From NCBI GenBank assembly GCA_963763485.1, contig CAVXOW010000003.1, positions 124,001 to 188,000 of the forward strand: a stretch of 64,000 bases of DNA. Direction: 5' to 3'. Source of the stretch: CAWCKS01 sp963763485. GTDB lineage: Bacteria > Pseudomonadota > Alphaproteobacteria > Rhizobiales > Xanthobacteraceae. Under the pieces are notes generated by a model, which was given only the letters and a program-made list of their open reading frames with translations, did not search any database and was not told the DNA's origin. Shown here in pieces: positions 26,301 to 34,894 of the stretch; the first letter of the stretch is position 1; each line of letters opens with the position of its first letter. Made by a program: the position numbers and the translations under genes.

Positions 26301-27020
26301 ATGAGCGAAGCAAACGATATCAAGGCGCTGGTGTTCGACGTGTTCGGCACCGTGGTGGACTGGCGCAGCAGCCTGATCGACGAACTCACCGCGTTCGGCA
26401 AGCAGCGCGGCATTGCGGCCGACTGGGTCGCGCTGGTCGACGCCTGGCGCGAGGCTTATGCGCCCTCGATGAACGAGGTGCGCAACAATCCCGCGCGTGG
26501 CTTTCTCAAGCTCGACATCCTGCATCGCAACTCGCTCGACACGCTGATCGAGCGCTTCGGCATCAAGGGGTTGACTGAGGACGATCGCCGCCACATCAAT
26601 CTCGGCTGGCACCGTCTGAAGCCGTGGCCGGACAGTGTCAGTGGGCTGACGCGGCTGAAAAAGAAGTTTCTCATTGCGCCGTTGTCCAACGGCAACGTCG
26701 TGCTGCTGACCAACATGGCGAAGAACGCCGGCCTGCCGTGGGATTTGATCCTGAGCGCCGAGCTGTTCGAGCATTACAAGCCCGACAAGGAGACCTATCT
26801 CGGCGCGGCGCGGCTGCTCAGCCTCGAGCCACGCGAGGTGATGATGGTCGCCGCCCACAACGGCGACCTCAAAGCCGCGCGCAGCCACGGCCTGATGACA
26901 GCTTTTGTCGCGCGGCCGACCGAATACGGTCCGCATCAGAAGCGCGATTTCAAGGCCGATGAAGACTGGACCTTCGTGGTCGACAGTTTCAACCTGCTGG
27001 CCGACCGGTTGGGCTGTTGA
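26301..27020 (+). CDS. Haloacid dehalogenase type II family protein
   Basis: This 239-residue HAD protein has motif I VFDVFGTVVDWR (nucleophile Asp near residue 11), LSNGNVVLLTNMAK (motif II Ser/Asn), Lys in HYKPDKETY and motif IV MVAAHNGDLKAARSHGL, where an Asn-Gly-Asp replaces the usual His-x-x-Asp. This order matches (S)-2-haloacid dehalogenases, which hydrolyse 2-halo acids, but many relatives are phosphatases. The ATG at 26301 gives the family start MSEANDIKALVF. The TGA overlaps a 12-bp direct repeat next to a palindromic element. Confidence 0.85.
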   Translation: MSEANDIKALVFDVFGTVVDWRSSLIDELTAFGKQRGIAADWVALVDAWREAYAPSMNEVRNNPARGFLKLDILHRNSLDTLIERFGIKGLTEDDRRHINLGWHRLKPWPDSVSGLTRLKKKFLIAPLSNGNVVLLTNMAKNAGLPWDLILSAELFEHYKPDKETYLGAARLLSLEPREVMMVAAHNGDLKAARSHGLMTAFVARPTEYGPHQKRDFKADEDWTFVVDSFNLLADRLGC

Positions 27021-27142
27021 TCTTTTTGTCATGGCCGGACTTGTTCCGGCCATCCACGTCTTGATTGCCGGATCGCTGTTAGACGTGGATGCCCGGATCA
27101 AGCCCGGGCATGACAGCATCATTGGTTGGCTGGGCTGTTGAT
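27010..27142. repeat. REP-like palindromic element flanked by a 12-bp direct repeat
   Basis: The element at 27028-27114 starts GTCATGGCCGG and ends CCCGGGCATGAC, with arms ATCCACGTCT and AGACGTGGAT in the middle. A second copy is at 47354-47441. TGGGCTGTTGAT occurs at 27010-27021 and again at 27131-27142, bracketing the element like a target duplication. The first copy contains the stop codon of the dehalogenase gene. Confidence 0.8.
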
Positions 27143-27192
27143 TGCGGCGGCTTTTGCCGCCGGACTGATGGCAAGGACGGGGGCAGGGCCCT

Positions 27193-29043
27193 ATGTTGGT
27201 CGCGATGACCATCGCCGTGCCATTGCCGCAGCTCAGTGAACCGCCCTTTCTTGGCGTCGCGCACTCCGCGACCGGGCGGGTCTGGCGCGATCGCTTGACG
27301 GCGCGCGATGCCGCACGCGCGCTGGCGATCGCGCAGCGCTACAACCTGCCGGAGATGCTGGCGCGGGTCATCGCCGGGCGCGGCGTCGAGCTCGATGCGG
27401 TCGAGGATTTCCTCGATCCGGCGATCCGCCGCGCGATGCCGGATCCGTTCACCGTGACGCAGATGGAGGCGGCGGCGAAGCGGATCGCCGATGCTGTCGT
27501 TGCCGGCGAACGCGTTGCTGTATTCGGCGACTACGATGTCGATGGCGCGACCTCTGCTGCGCTGCTGGCCTGGCATCTGCGCCATGCCGGACTCGATCCG
27601 CTGATCCACATTCCCGACCGGCTGTTCGAAGGCTATGGCCCAAACACCGAAGCGGTGAAGGCGCTCGCCGCAAAAGGCGCGACGCTACTGGTCACGGTCG
27701 ATTGCGGCACTGCCAGCCTCGAGCCGCTGGCGGAAGCCAGGAAACTCGGCATGAGCATCGTCGTGATCGATCATCACCAGCCGGGCGACACGTTGCCCGA
27801 GGTCGACGCGCTGGTTAATCCGAACCGGGCCGATGACGTTTCCGGCCTCGGCCACCTCGCCGCGGTAGGTCTCGTGTTCCTGACGCTCGTCGCGGTCAAT
27901 CGCGAGCTCAGGCAGCGCGGTTTCTGGACCGCAGAACGTCCGGAGCCCGATCTGCTGTCGGCGCTGCATCATGTCGCGCTCGGCACAGTCGCCGACGTCG
28001 TGCCGCTGACTGGGCTCAACCGCGCGTTCGTGAAGAAGGGTCTGATCGCGCTGCGCCGCCGCGACCACGTCGGCCATACCGCGCTGATGGATGTCGCGCG
28101 CCTGAGCGGTCCGCCGGAAGCCTGGCATCTCGGATTTCTCCTGGGCCCGCGGATCAACGCAGGCGGCCGCATCGGCCGTGCCGATCTTGGCGTGCGCTTG
28201 TTGCTGGAGACCGACCCGTCGGAGGCGGCGCGGCTCGCGGCCGAACTCGACCGGCTCAACACCGAGCGGCGCGCCATCGAGCAATCGGCCGAGGCGCAGG
28301 CTGAAGCCGAAGCGATCGCAGCACTCGGTGTCGAGGACAAGGGCGCCGTGATCGTCACCGCCGGGCAGGGCTGGCACCCCGGCATCGTCGGCATCGTCGC
28401 CGGGCGCTTGCGGGAAAAATTCGGCCGGCCGGCGTTTGCCATTGCGCTCGAGCCTGGCGGCATCGGTACCGGCTCCGGCCGCTCGATCCCTGGCGTCGAT
28501 CTCGGCAAGGTGGTGCGGCAGGCTGTGCACGACGGCCTTTTGCTGAAAGGCGGCGGGCACGCCATGGCGGCCGGGGTCACGCTGCGGAAGGAACGCCTGG
28601 CCGAGTTTCGCGGCTTTGTCGAACAGGCGGTCGCAAGCGACGTCGCGAAAGCACGCCATGCCGATGAGCTGTTGATCGACGGCGCCGTCACCGCACGCGC
28701 CGTGACCGGTGAATTCGCCGCGCTGCTGGAGCGCGCCGGTCCGTTCGGCTCCGGCAATCCGGAGCCGGTGATCGCGCTCGCCGATCATCAGCTGGTGTTC
28801 GCCGACGAGGTCGGGCAGGCGCACCTGCGCATCCGCTTGAAATCGGGCGACGGCGCGCTGGTCAACGGCATCGCGTTCCGCGCGATCGGCCAGAAGCTCG
28901 GCCGCGCGCTGACCGAAAATCGCGGCCAGCCGCTGCATGTCGCCGGCACGCTCAGCGTCGACCGCTATCAGGGCTCCGAGCGCGTGCAACTGCGCGTGAT
29001 CGACGTCGCCGTGCCGACCCGTGAGCCGGCGGTGATACGGTAA
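27193..29043 (+). CDS. recJ: Single-stranded-DNA-specific exonuclease RecJ
   Basis: RecJ degrades single-stranded DNA 5' to 3' in recombination and mismatch repair. The 616-residue length is close to the alphaproteobacterial norm. DHH-family metal motifs are visible: FGDYDVDGATSAALL (motif I, near residue 113), VDCGT, and VVIDHHQPGDTLPE (motif III, DHH). The DHHA1 motif GGGHAMAAG lies near residue 454, followed by the OB-like C-terminal domain. Start could be ATG 27193 or ATG 27205. No partner gene follows on this strand. Confidence 0.96.
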   Translation: MLVAMTIAVPLPQLSEPPFLGVAHSATGRVWRDRLTARDAARALAIAQRYNLPEMLARVIAGRGVELDAVEDFLDPAIRRAMPDPFTVTQMEAAAKRIADAVVAGERVAVFGDYDVDGATSAALLAWHLRHAGLDPLIHIPDRLFEGYGPNTEAVKALAAKGATLLVTVDCGTASLEPLAEARKLGMSIVVIDHHQPGDTLPEVDALVNPNRADDVSGLGHLAAVGLVFLTLVAVNRELRQRGFWTAERPEPDLLSALHHVALGTVADVVPLTGLNRAFVKKGLIALRRRDHVGHTALMDVARLSGPPEAWHLGFLLGPRINAGGRIGRADLGVRLLLETDPSEAARLAAELDRLNTERRAIEQSAEAQAEAEAIAALGVEDKGAVIVTAGQGWHPGIVGIVAGRLREKFGRPAFAIALEPGGIGTGSGRSIPGVDLGKVVRQAVHDGLLLKGGGHAMAAGVTLRKERLAEFRGFVEQAVASDVAKARHADELLIDGAVTARAVTGEFAALLERAGPFGSGNPEPVIALADHQLVFADEVGQAHLRIRLKSGDGALVNGIAFRAIGQKLGRALTENRGQPLHVAGTLSVDRYQGSERVQLRVIDVAVPTREPAVIR

Positions 29044-29062
29044 ACGCGGGGCGATTTTAGTT

Positions 29063-29110
29063 GCACATGTCCTTTTCGGAAAAACGGGTGCCCACTTTTC
29101 CGGGACATGC
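29063..29110. repeat. Imperfect palindromic repeat after recJ
   Basis: CATGTCC (29066-29072) pairs with GGACATG (29103-29109), and CGGAAAA (29077-29083) pairs with TTTTCCG (29096-29102). The long stem lies just downstream of recJ and may end its transcript, though no clear T-run follows. It resembles a dispersed rhizobial repeat as I remember it. Confidence 0.6.
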
Positions 29111-29207
29111 GCAGGATTAATCACGTTGCGTGTTAACGATGGCGCGGTGATTTCGTGCAGCCGTATAGCGCTCCGGTCAAGCTCGATCATCTTCGAGGTC
29201 GCTGACC

Positions 29208-29411
29208 ATGGCCACTGCGATCTACACCGCCGCAAGCATGTCGCTTTCGTTCATCGGCTGGGCCGTTGCCTTCGCTGTCGCAATGGGCGTCGGCGAGTTC
29301 CTGCCAGCGGCAAAATTCTTCGTTATGACCGGGATCGGCGCCTGGTGGACCTTCACCTGCGTGGTGATCGTCCGCCGTCAGGCTGAGTGTGCCGCGCTCG
29401 CCTCCGAGTAA
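29208..29411 (+). CDS. Small membrane protein
   Basis: This 67-residue protein has two transmembrane helices (about residues 8-30 and 36-55) and a short Arg/Ala tail. No family is recognised. The ATG follows GAGGTCGCTGACC, an acceptable ribosome site. It stands between recJ and the convergent TMEM175-like gene and shows normal high-GC third-position use, so it is probably real. Confidence 0.6.
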   Translation: MATAIYTAASMSLSFIGWAVAFAVAMGVGEFLPAAKFFVMTGIGAWWTFTCVVIVRRQAECAALASE

Positions 29412-29423
29412 GCCATCGCCGCT

Positions 29424-30032
29424 TCAGGAATTGCCCACAGCGGCGCGTCGCCCGCGTCGCTCGACCACTGCGGCGACAATAGGCCCGATGAAAGCCAGCG
29501 CCCAGGCATAGCGCGCCGCACGCGGCGCGAACGCCGCGACGACCGCGGCCAGAACGAAGATCGCCGCTGCTACGGCTGGCGCGCCGATGTGGTGCCAGTT
29601 GCGATTGGGAGAGATCGTCATCCACCACAAGGCGAGGTTTAACAGTGAGATTAGTGCGAGGTGGCAAGCATAGAGGAGGATGATGTCCGCCGCGTCGGGA
29701 TAAGCGCCATAGAGGCCGGTCGTCGCCGGCAGCGCAACGATCGACAGCAGGAACAGCAGGTTGACGAGAACCGACGCCCGGCTCATGCCCGGCGCATAGG
29801 CGAGGCGCCGCTGATGGCTGAACCAGAACAGCCCGGCGACGATGAACCCGAGCAGCAGCGCGACCAGATGCGGCACGTATTCGTGCGCGATGCTGCGCCA
29901 GTCCGGCGCGCTCGACGTGAATTGCTCCTTCGGGAAGCCGTAGGCGAGCAGTGTCATCGCGACGCCGAAGATCGTGTTGCTCAGCTGCTCGATGCGCCGC
30001 GATTCAAAGAAGGCTTCGCCTTGCTCGGCCAT
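29424..30032 (-). CDS. DUF1211/TMEM175-family membrane protein
   Basis: This 202-residue six-helix membrane protein matches the DUF1211 (TMEM175) family, whose bacterial members act as potassium channels. The N-terminal signature region reads RRIEQLSNTIFGVAMTLL near residues 12-29; the usual RxxxFSD signature has Leu-Ser-Asn here, so the key Phe and Asp are both replaced. A second helix has FWFSHQRRL, and the C-terminal helix ends in a cluster of Arg residues. Ion selectivity is not predictable because of that change. Confidence 0.8.
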   Translation of the reverse strand: MAEQGEAFFESRRIEQLSNTIFGVAMTLLAYGFPKEQFTSSAPDWRSIAHEYVPHLVALLLGFIVAGLFWFSHQRRLAYAPGMSRASVLVNLLFLLSIVALPATTGLYGAYPDAADIILLYACHLALISLLNLALWWMTISPNRNWHHIGAPAVAAAIFVLAAVVAAFAPRAARYAWALAFIGPIVAAVVERRGRRAAVGNS

Positions 30033-30067
30033 GGCCGCCCCAAAATCCCATATTCAAAAAAACGTGC

Positions 30068-31279
30068 CTACGCACCTTGCCGCAATCGCGCCAGTACTTT
30101 TAGCCCGGCATAGCCGTCGGCGGGAGTCAGCCCGGCCTTCGCCTGAAAATTTTTTACTGCCGCCATGGTGTCGTTGCCGACGCGACCGTCGGTGCCGCCG
30201 GTATCAAAGCCCATCTGCGTCAGCCGCGTCTGCACCTCCTTGACTTCGGCGAGTGTCAGCGCGCGTTCGGAGCCGGGGAATGGTTGAACGAACGCAGGTG
30301 CGCCGAGAATGCGGTCGCCGAGATGGCAGATCGAGAGCGCGTAGTTCATCGACGGATTGTAGCTCTTCACCGCATAGAAATTCGCGCCCACCAGGAATGC
30401 CGGTCCACCGGGCACCGGCACCCAGAGCTGCGCCGTCGCCTTCGGTTGCGGAAACGCTTCGCCGTCGGCGCGCGTCACCCCGGCCTGCGCCCAGGCCTCG
30501 TAGCTGCGATTGCCGCCCGACGCGCCGTTGGCGTGAACCTCGTAACCCCAATGCTCGCCGCGGCGATATTTCCCGCGGTTGACGAGGTAGCGCGCGCTCG
30601 AGCCGAGCGCATCGTCGGGTTTGCCGAACGGCGAGACGCGGCCGTCGCCGTCATAGTCGAAGCCGACATTGAGCCAGACTTCCGGCATCCATTGGGTATG
30701 GCCCATCGCGCCGGCCCAGGATCCGTTCATCTCCTGCGGCGTGCCCCAGCCGCGCTCGACAATGCGCAGCGCGTTGATCAGTTCGCTGTCCCAGTACGCG
30801 CGCCGCCGCGGCTCGTTCCACGCCAGTGCGGCGAGCGACGGAAACACCGGCCGCATGTGGTTCTTCTGTACGATCGGATCGCCGAAGGTCGACTCCACAC
30901 CCCACAGCCCGAGCATGATGCCGCGCTCGACGCCAAAGTCGCGTTCGATGCGGCTGAACAAATCGGCGTTCTGCTTCGCCGCATCCTTGCCGGCGATGAT
31001 GCGCCACTCCGAGACACGGCGGTTGATGTATTGCCAGAGCTGTTCGTGGAATTCCGGCTGATTGCGGATTTCCTTGAATACGCTCATGTCTGGCTCGAGG
31101 CGGCCCATCACGCGGTCGAAGGTTTGCGCCGAGATGCCGCGCGACAGCGCGCGCGAGCGGAATTCGTCGCGCCAGCGATCGAACTCGGCCGGCGCGGCAG
31201 CGAGATGCGCGGCACGCTGCGCAGAGGCAGCGCGCAGGCGAGCGCGAGCAAGTGTGCGGCGCGTTGGCTGAGGAATCAA
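30068..31279 (-). CDS. Lytic murein transglycosylase, MltB type, with peptidoglycan-binding domain
   Basis: This enzyme cleaves peptidoglycan glycosidic bonds to anhydro-muropeptides. The catalytic Glu lies in LGLWGVESTFGDP, followed by MNGSWAGAMGHTQWMPEVW. The C-terminal 60 residues form a PG_binding_1 domain (VQTRLTQMGFDTGGTDGRVG). A clear signal peptide is missing. The start written is TTG 31279; an ATG at 31289 is one frame off and would join after removal of one T from the TTTT run at about 31280, so another +1 error near the start is likely. The exact N terminus is uncertain. Confidence 0.82.
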   Translation of the reverse strand: MIPQPTRRTLARARLRAASAQRAAHLAAAPAEFDRWRDEFRSRALSRGISAQTFDRVMGRLEPDMSVFKEIRNQPEFHEQLWQYINRRVSEWRIIAGKDAAKQNADLFSRIERDFGVERGIMLGLWGVESTFGDPIVQKNHMRPVFPSLAALAWNEPRRRAYWDSELINALRIVERGWGTPQEMNGSWAGAMGHTQWMPEVWLNVGFDYDGDGRVSPFGKPDDALGSSARYLVNRGKYRRGEHWGYEVHANGASGGNRSYEAWAQAGVTRADGEAFPQPKATAQLWVPVPGGPAFLVGANFYAVKSYNPSMNYALSICHLGDRILGAPAFVQPFPGSERALTLAEVKEVQTRLTQMGFDTGGTDGRVGNDTMAAVKNFQAKAGLTPADGYAGLKVLARLRQGA

Positions 31280-31388
31280 AAGGCGTCATGGCCATTCTAC
31301 TGAGCAATCTGGACGAAGGTGGGCATGCGCGATTGTAGTGCGGCGGCGGTCTGATGACAAGCGCCGTGCCACGCCTCAACGCCATGCT

Positions 31389-33079
31389 CTACGGAACCGC
31401 CTTGGTCTGCACCACGGCCTCGGCATGATCGCCAGCGGCGCCGAGCGGCCGCGGCTCGGGCAACGGCGCCGGCGACACCGTTTCGATCGTTGGCTCGGTG
31501 CCATAAAGCTTGCCGCGCGCGCCGATCAAATGCTCATAGGATGCGATCAGCGTGGCGTAAGGGTTCACCCAGATCCAGCCGTCGCGCGTAAAGACCTGGA
31601 TGTCGAAATGCAGGTGCGTTGAGGTACCGGCGGCCCGATCCATGTAGTTCGAGACCGCGCCGATCTTCTCGCCTTCGCTCACCCTGCGTCCGGACAGCAT
31701 GCCGTCGGCGTTCATCTGCCCTGGCTCCATGTGCATGTAGCGGAAGCGGATGTGCTCGTTGCGCTCGTTGACCAGCACGAACGCGGCCTGATCGACCTTG
31801 GCGCGCACCAAGACGCCGTCGCGCACCGCGACGGTCGGATGTCGGCCCGGCGGGCAGCGATCGGTGCGCAGCGCGCAGGTTGCGGGACGGATGTCCTGAC
31901 CCGTGTGACCCCAGCCGCCGGGCACTGCCAGGCCTCGAAGCTGCGGCCCTCGCAGAAATTGTCCTGCCAGATGTAGCTGCCATTGATCACTTCATCCGGC
32001 GAGGCCGGCGCTTCGCTGACGCGGCAACGCGTGCCGTTGCGCTTACAATCGTCCTTGTTCACATATACCTGCGAGTTGACGTAGGCCGGCGTCTCCTGCA
32101 GCGGAAAACGCATTTGCGCGTAGACCGTCGGAGTCCGGCTTGCCGCCGAGGCTGCGGTAGCCCGAGTGCGCGATCAGCTCACCGGGCGGGTGATAGGAGA
32201 ATTCCGTGCGACAGCTGTTGCGGACGTTCGACCTCGGCGCCACCGGCGATCGGAAAGCGCGACCGCGCCGGCATGCCGCCGGCGACGCGCAGCGACTTGA
32301 TGAAGTGTTCGGCGACCGGCGAGGCCTCGCGGCACGACAGCCGCCGCGTGCGCGCCACGCTGTCGAGGCACAGGATCGAGACGACGTAGGGCACGCCGAA
32401 CCTGGTGAAGGAGTAGCGGACAAAACCCTCGCGAACGAAGCGCCTGATGTCGGGATAGCTGCCGGCCAGCGACTTGACCGTCTCGCCCTTGCCGCCCGCG
32501 GGATCGTCGATGTTGTAGGTGAGCAGCGAGCCGGTGAGGTGGACCTCGACCGGGCGCGCGAACACGCGAGAAGGCAGGTCGACCTTGGCGTCGAGCGGCA
32601 GCGTGAACACCGCGTCATAGCCTGACGGGCCAGCTTCGAATAGATCCGCGTTGTTGAAGCCGGATTGGTAATGCGCCGGCACGAAGGTCGGCGCATCAGT
32701 CATGCGGTCGGCGAGGTAGGAGGCGACGTCGAACGGCAGCAGCACCGGGATCGTGCTGTTGCGGATCGTCGCGAACATTGGCGAGGTGGCTGCATTCAAC
32801 TCGGTCCAGGTCGGCGTGCGCCTGCGATTGAACGGATCGGAACGGCCTGCGCCCGGAAAGGTGAGGTAGGCCATCGCCTCGGGGTTGTACAGATACTTCA
32901 CCGCGCAATTGGTCGAGCGCGGCGCGCCAGTCGACCCGCGCAAAAGTGATGCCGGGCCGGACGAATTCATCGGCGTGCGGGGTGAGTGGGTTTGCGAGGA
33001 CGAGAGCGATCGTCAGGGCGACGGCACTTGCGACGCCCCGATTGAGCGACTTCGGAAGACGCGGACCTGCCCCCAGCAA
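31389..33079 (-). pseudogene. M23-family peptidase, exported, with four single-base frame changes
   Basis: Joined, the pieces give an exported protein of about 560 residues ending in an M23 (LytM-type) metallopeptidase-like domain. It begins at a TTG (33079) after GGGGG, with a signal helix GVASAVALTIALVLANPLTP. Frame changes fall near 32909-32912 (+1), 32217-32224 (+1), about 32118 (+1) and about 31925 (-1). Conserved blocks on both sides join smoothly, for example VERP with NSCRTEFSYHPPGEL, and FEAWQCP with GGWGHTGQDIRPATC. The M23 core shows FRYMHMEPG and THLHFDIQVF. Peptidoglycan hydrolysis is inferred from this domain. Confidence 0.72.
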
Positions 33080-33146
33080 TGAACCCCCAGCACTTAAGGC
33101 CGTCGTCCCAAACGGCCGCTTCCTTTCTTGTAGCCTTATACCAAGG

Positions 33147-33713
33147 TTAGTCCTTGGCGCGCTCGACGTAAGAGCCATCTTCCGTCATCACCACAATGCG
33201 TGTCCCGGCGGCCACATGCGGCGGCACCATGGTACGTACGCCGTTCGACAATTTCGCTGGTTTGTAGGACGACGACGCGGTCTGGCCCTTGGTCACCGGC
33301 TCGGTTTCGACCACCTCAAGCGTCGCTCGCTGCGGCAGCTCGATCGCCACCGGCGTGCCCTCGTACATCGAGAGCTTCACGGTCATGTTTTCCTGCAAGT
33401 AGGGGGCGCCATCGCCGACGATGTCGGCGGGAACCTGGATCTGGTCGTAGGTCTCGTTATTCATGAAGTGGAAGCCGTCGCCGTCCTGGTACATGAAGTT
33501 GAAGTCACGGTCCTCGACGAAGGCGCGCTCGACCTGGTCGGTGGTCTTGTAGCGCTCGGAGATCTTCACCCCGTCGCTGATGCGCCGCATTTCGAGCTGG
33601 CTGACCGGCGTGCCCTTGCCGGGGTGGATGTTTTCGGCGCTGAGGACGACATATAGCTTGTTGTCGACTTCCAGGATGTTGCCCTTGCGGACCGAGCTGG
33701 CGATGACTTTCAC
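33147..33713 (-). CDS. efp: Elongation factor P
   Basis: EF-P relieves ribosome stalling at polyproline stretches. The 188-residue length and three-domain arrangement (KOW-like N domain, then two OB domains) are normal. The modified lysine lies in the HPGKGTPV loop at residue 33 counted from GTG 33713. This start gives MKVIASSVRKGN, the family N terminus, while an upstream extension does not. The divergent epmA and epmB genes supply the beta-lysyl modification of that lysine. Confidence 0.96.
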   Translation of the reverse strand: MKVIASSVRKGNILEVDNKLYVVLSAENIHPGKGTPVSQLEMRRISDGVKISERYKTTDQVERAFVEDRDFNFMYQDGDGFHFMNNETYDQIQVPADIVGDGAPYLQENMTVKLSMYEGTPVAIELPQRATLEVVETEPVTKGQTASSSYKPAKLSNGVRTMVPPHVAAGTRIVVMTEDGSYVERAKD

Positions 33714-33834
33714 GGACGATGTTCCCAGATGATTTCTGGCGGGCCTTTTGGGCAAAATGCCTATCCCGGCCGGTCAATTCGGGCTGCAACATACTGATTT
33801 GGCCTGCGATTGCTAGTGCAAGACAGTGCAGAAA

Positions 33835-34884
33835 ATGGCTGTAAACGGCCTGATTTCACCTTGGTGGACGCCTGATCGCTTTGCCGACCGCAAGCCATTT
33901 CTGGACAAGCGGGCTGCGATCATGGCGCGGTTGCGCGCGTTCTTCGCTGAGAATGGCTTTACCGAGGTCGAGACGTCGGTCCTGCAGGTCTCGCCGGGCA
34001 ACGAGACCCATTTGCACGCGCCGCGGACCGAGATCCGGGGATCCGGGCATGGCCCTGCGCCGCGCTATTTGCGCACTTCACCCGAATTCTCAGCCAAGAA
34101 GCTGCTGGCCGCGGGCGAACAACGGATTTTCGAGTTCGCCCGGGTGTTCCGCGACCGTGAGCGAAGCGATCTGCACCTCACCGAATTCACGATGCTGGAA
34201 TGGTACCGGGCCGGAGAGCCATATCCCGCGGTGATGGCGGACACTGTCACCGTGGTGGCAAGCGCTGCTGATGCTGCCGGCTCGCGTCATTTCAACTTCC
34301 GCGGCCGCACCATCGACGCTTTCGCCGAGCCGGAGATGCTGACGGTGGCCGCTGCGTTTCAACGCTTTGCCGGCGTCGACCTGCTCGCGACCATCGATGG
34401 CGGCAGGGGCAACCGGCAACGGCTCGCCGTGGCCGCCGGCGGCCGGGTCCGCGTTGCGGAGGACGACACCTGGTCGGATATCTTTGCAAAAGTGTTGGTT
34501 GAACATGTTGAGCCAAACCTTGGCAATGGCGCGATGACATTGCTTTACGAGTATCCGACGCCGGAGGCGGCGCTGGCCCGGGTCAACCCGGACGATGCGC
34601 GCGTCGCCGAGCGGTTCGAGCTCTATGCCTGCGGCGTCGAACTTGCTAACGGCTTCGGCGAACTGACCGATGCGGACGAACTCCGGCGCAGGTTCAACGA
34701 GGCCATGGACGAGAAGCAGCGGCGCTACGGTGAGCGTTATCCGATCGACGAGGATTTTCTCGCCGCAACCGCGCAGATGCCGCCGGCATGCGGCGTGGCC
34801 CTTGGCTTCGACCGGCTGGTGATGCTGGCGGCCGGAGCGACCGCCGTGGATCAGGTGGTTTGGACGCCACCGCAAGAGAGTTGA
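33835..34884 (+). CDS. epmA: EF-P-lysine lysyltransferase EpmA (PoxA/GenX)
   Basis: EpmA is a truncated class II lysyl-tRNA-synthetase-like enzyme that attaches (R)-beta-lysine to EF-P. The 349-residue protein has motif 2 FEFARVFRDRERSDLHLTEF near residues 100-119 and motif 3 GVALGFDRLVMLAAG near 324-338, and it lacks the anticodon-binding domain. The ATG at 33835 gives the family-like N terminus MAVNGLISPWW; an in-frame GTG at 33826 is less likely. It is divergent from efp, with a 121-bp gap between, and epmB follows 10 bp later. Confidence 0.94.
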   Translation: MAVNGLISPWWTPDRFADRKPFLDKRAAIMARLRAFFAENGFTEVETSVLQVSPGNETHLHAPRTEIRGSGHGPAPRYLRTSPEFSAKKLLAAGEQRIFEFARVFRDRERSDLHLTEFTMLEWYRAGEPYPAVMADTVTVVASAADAAGSRHFNFRGRTIDAFAEPEMLTVAAAFQRFAGVDLLATIDGGRGNRQRLAVAAGGRVRVAEDDTWSDIFAKVLVEHVEPNLGNGAMTLLYEYPTPEAALARVNPDDARVAERFELYACGVELANGFGELTDADELRRRFNEAMDEKQRRYGERYPIDEDFLAATAQMPPACGVALGFDRLVMLAAGATAVDQVVWTPPQES

Positions 34885-34894
34885 GACGACGCCA

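Noticed and set aside
27685..29235. Open frame of about 516 codons opposite recJ
   Set aside because: Antisense of recJ, low-complexity Arg/Asp/Ala composition, no motif.
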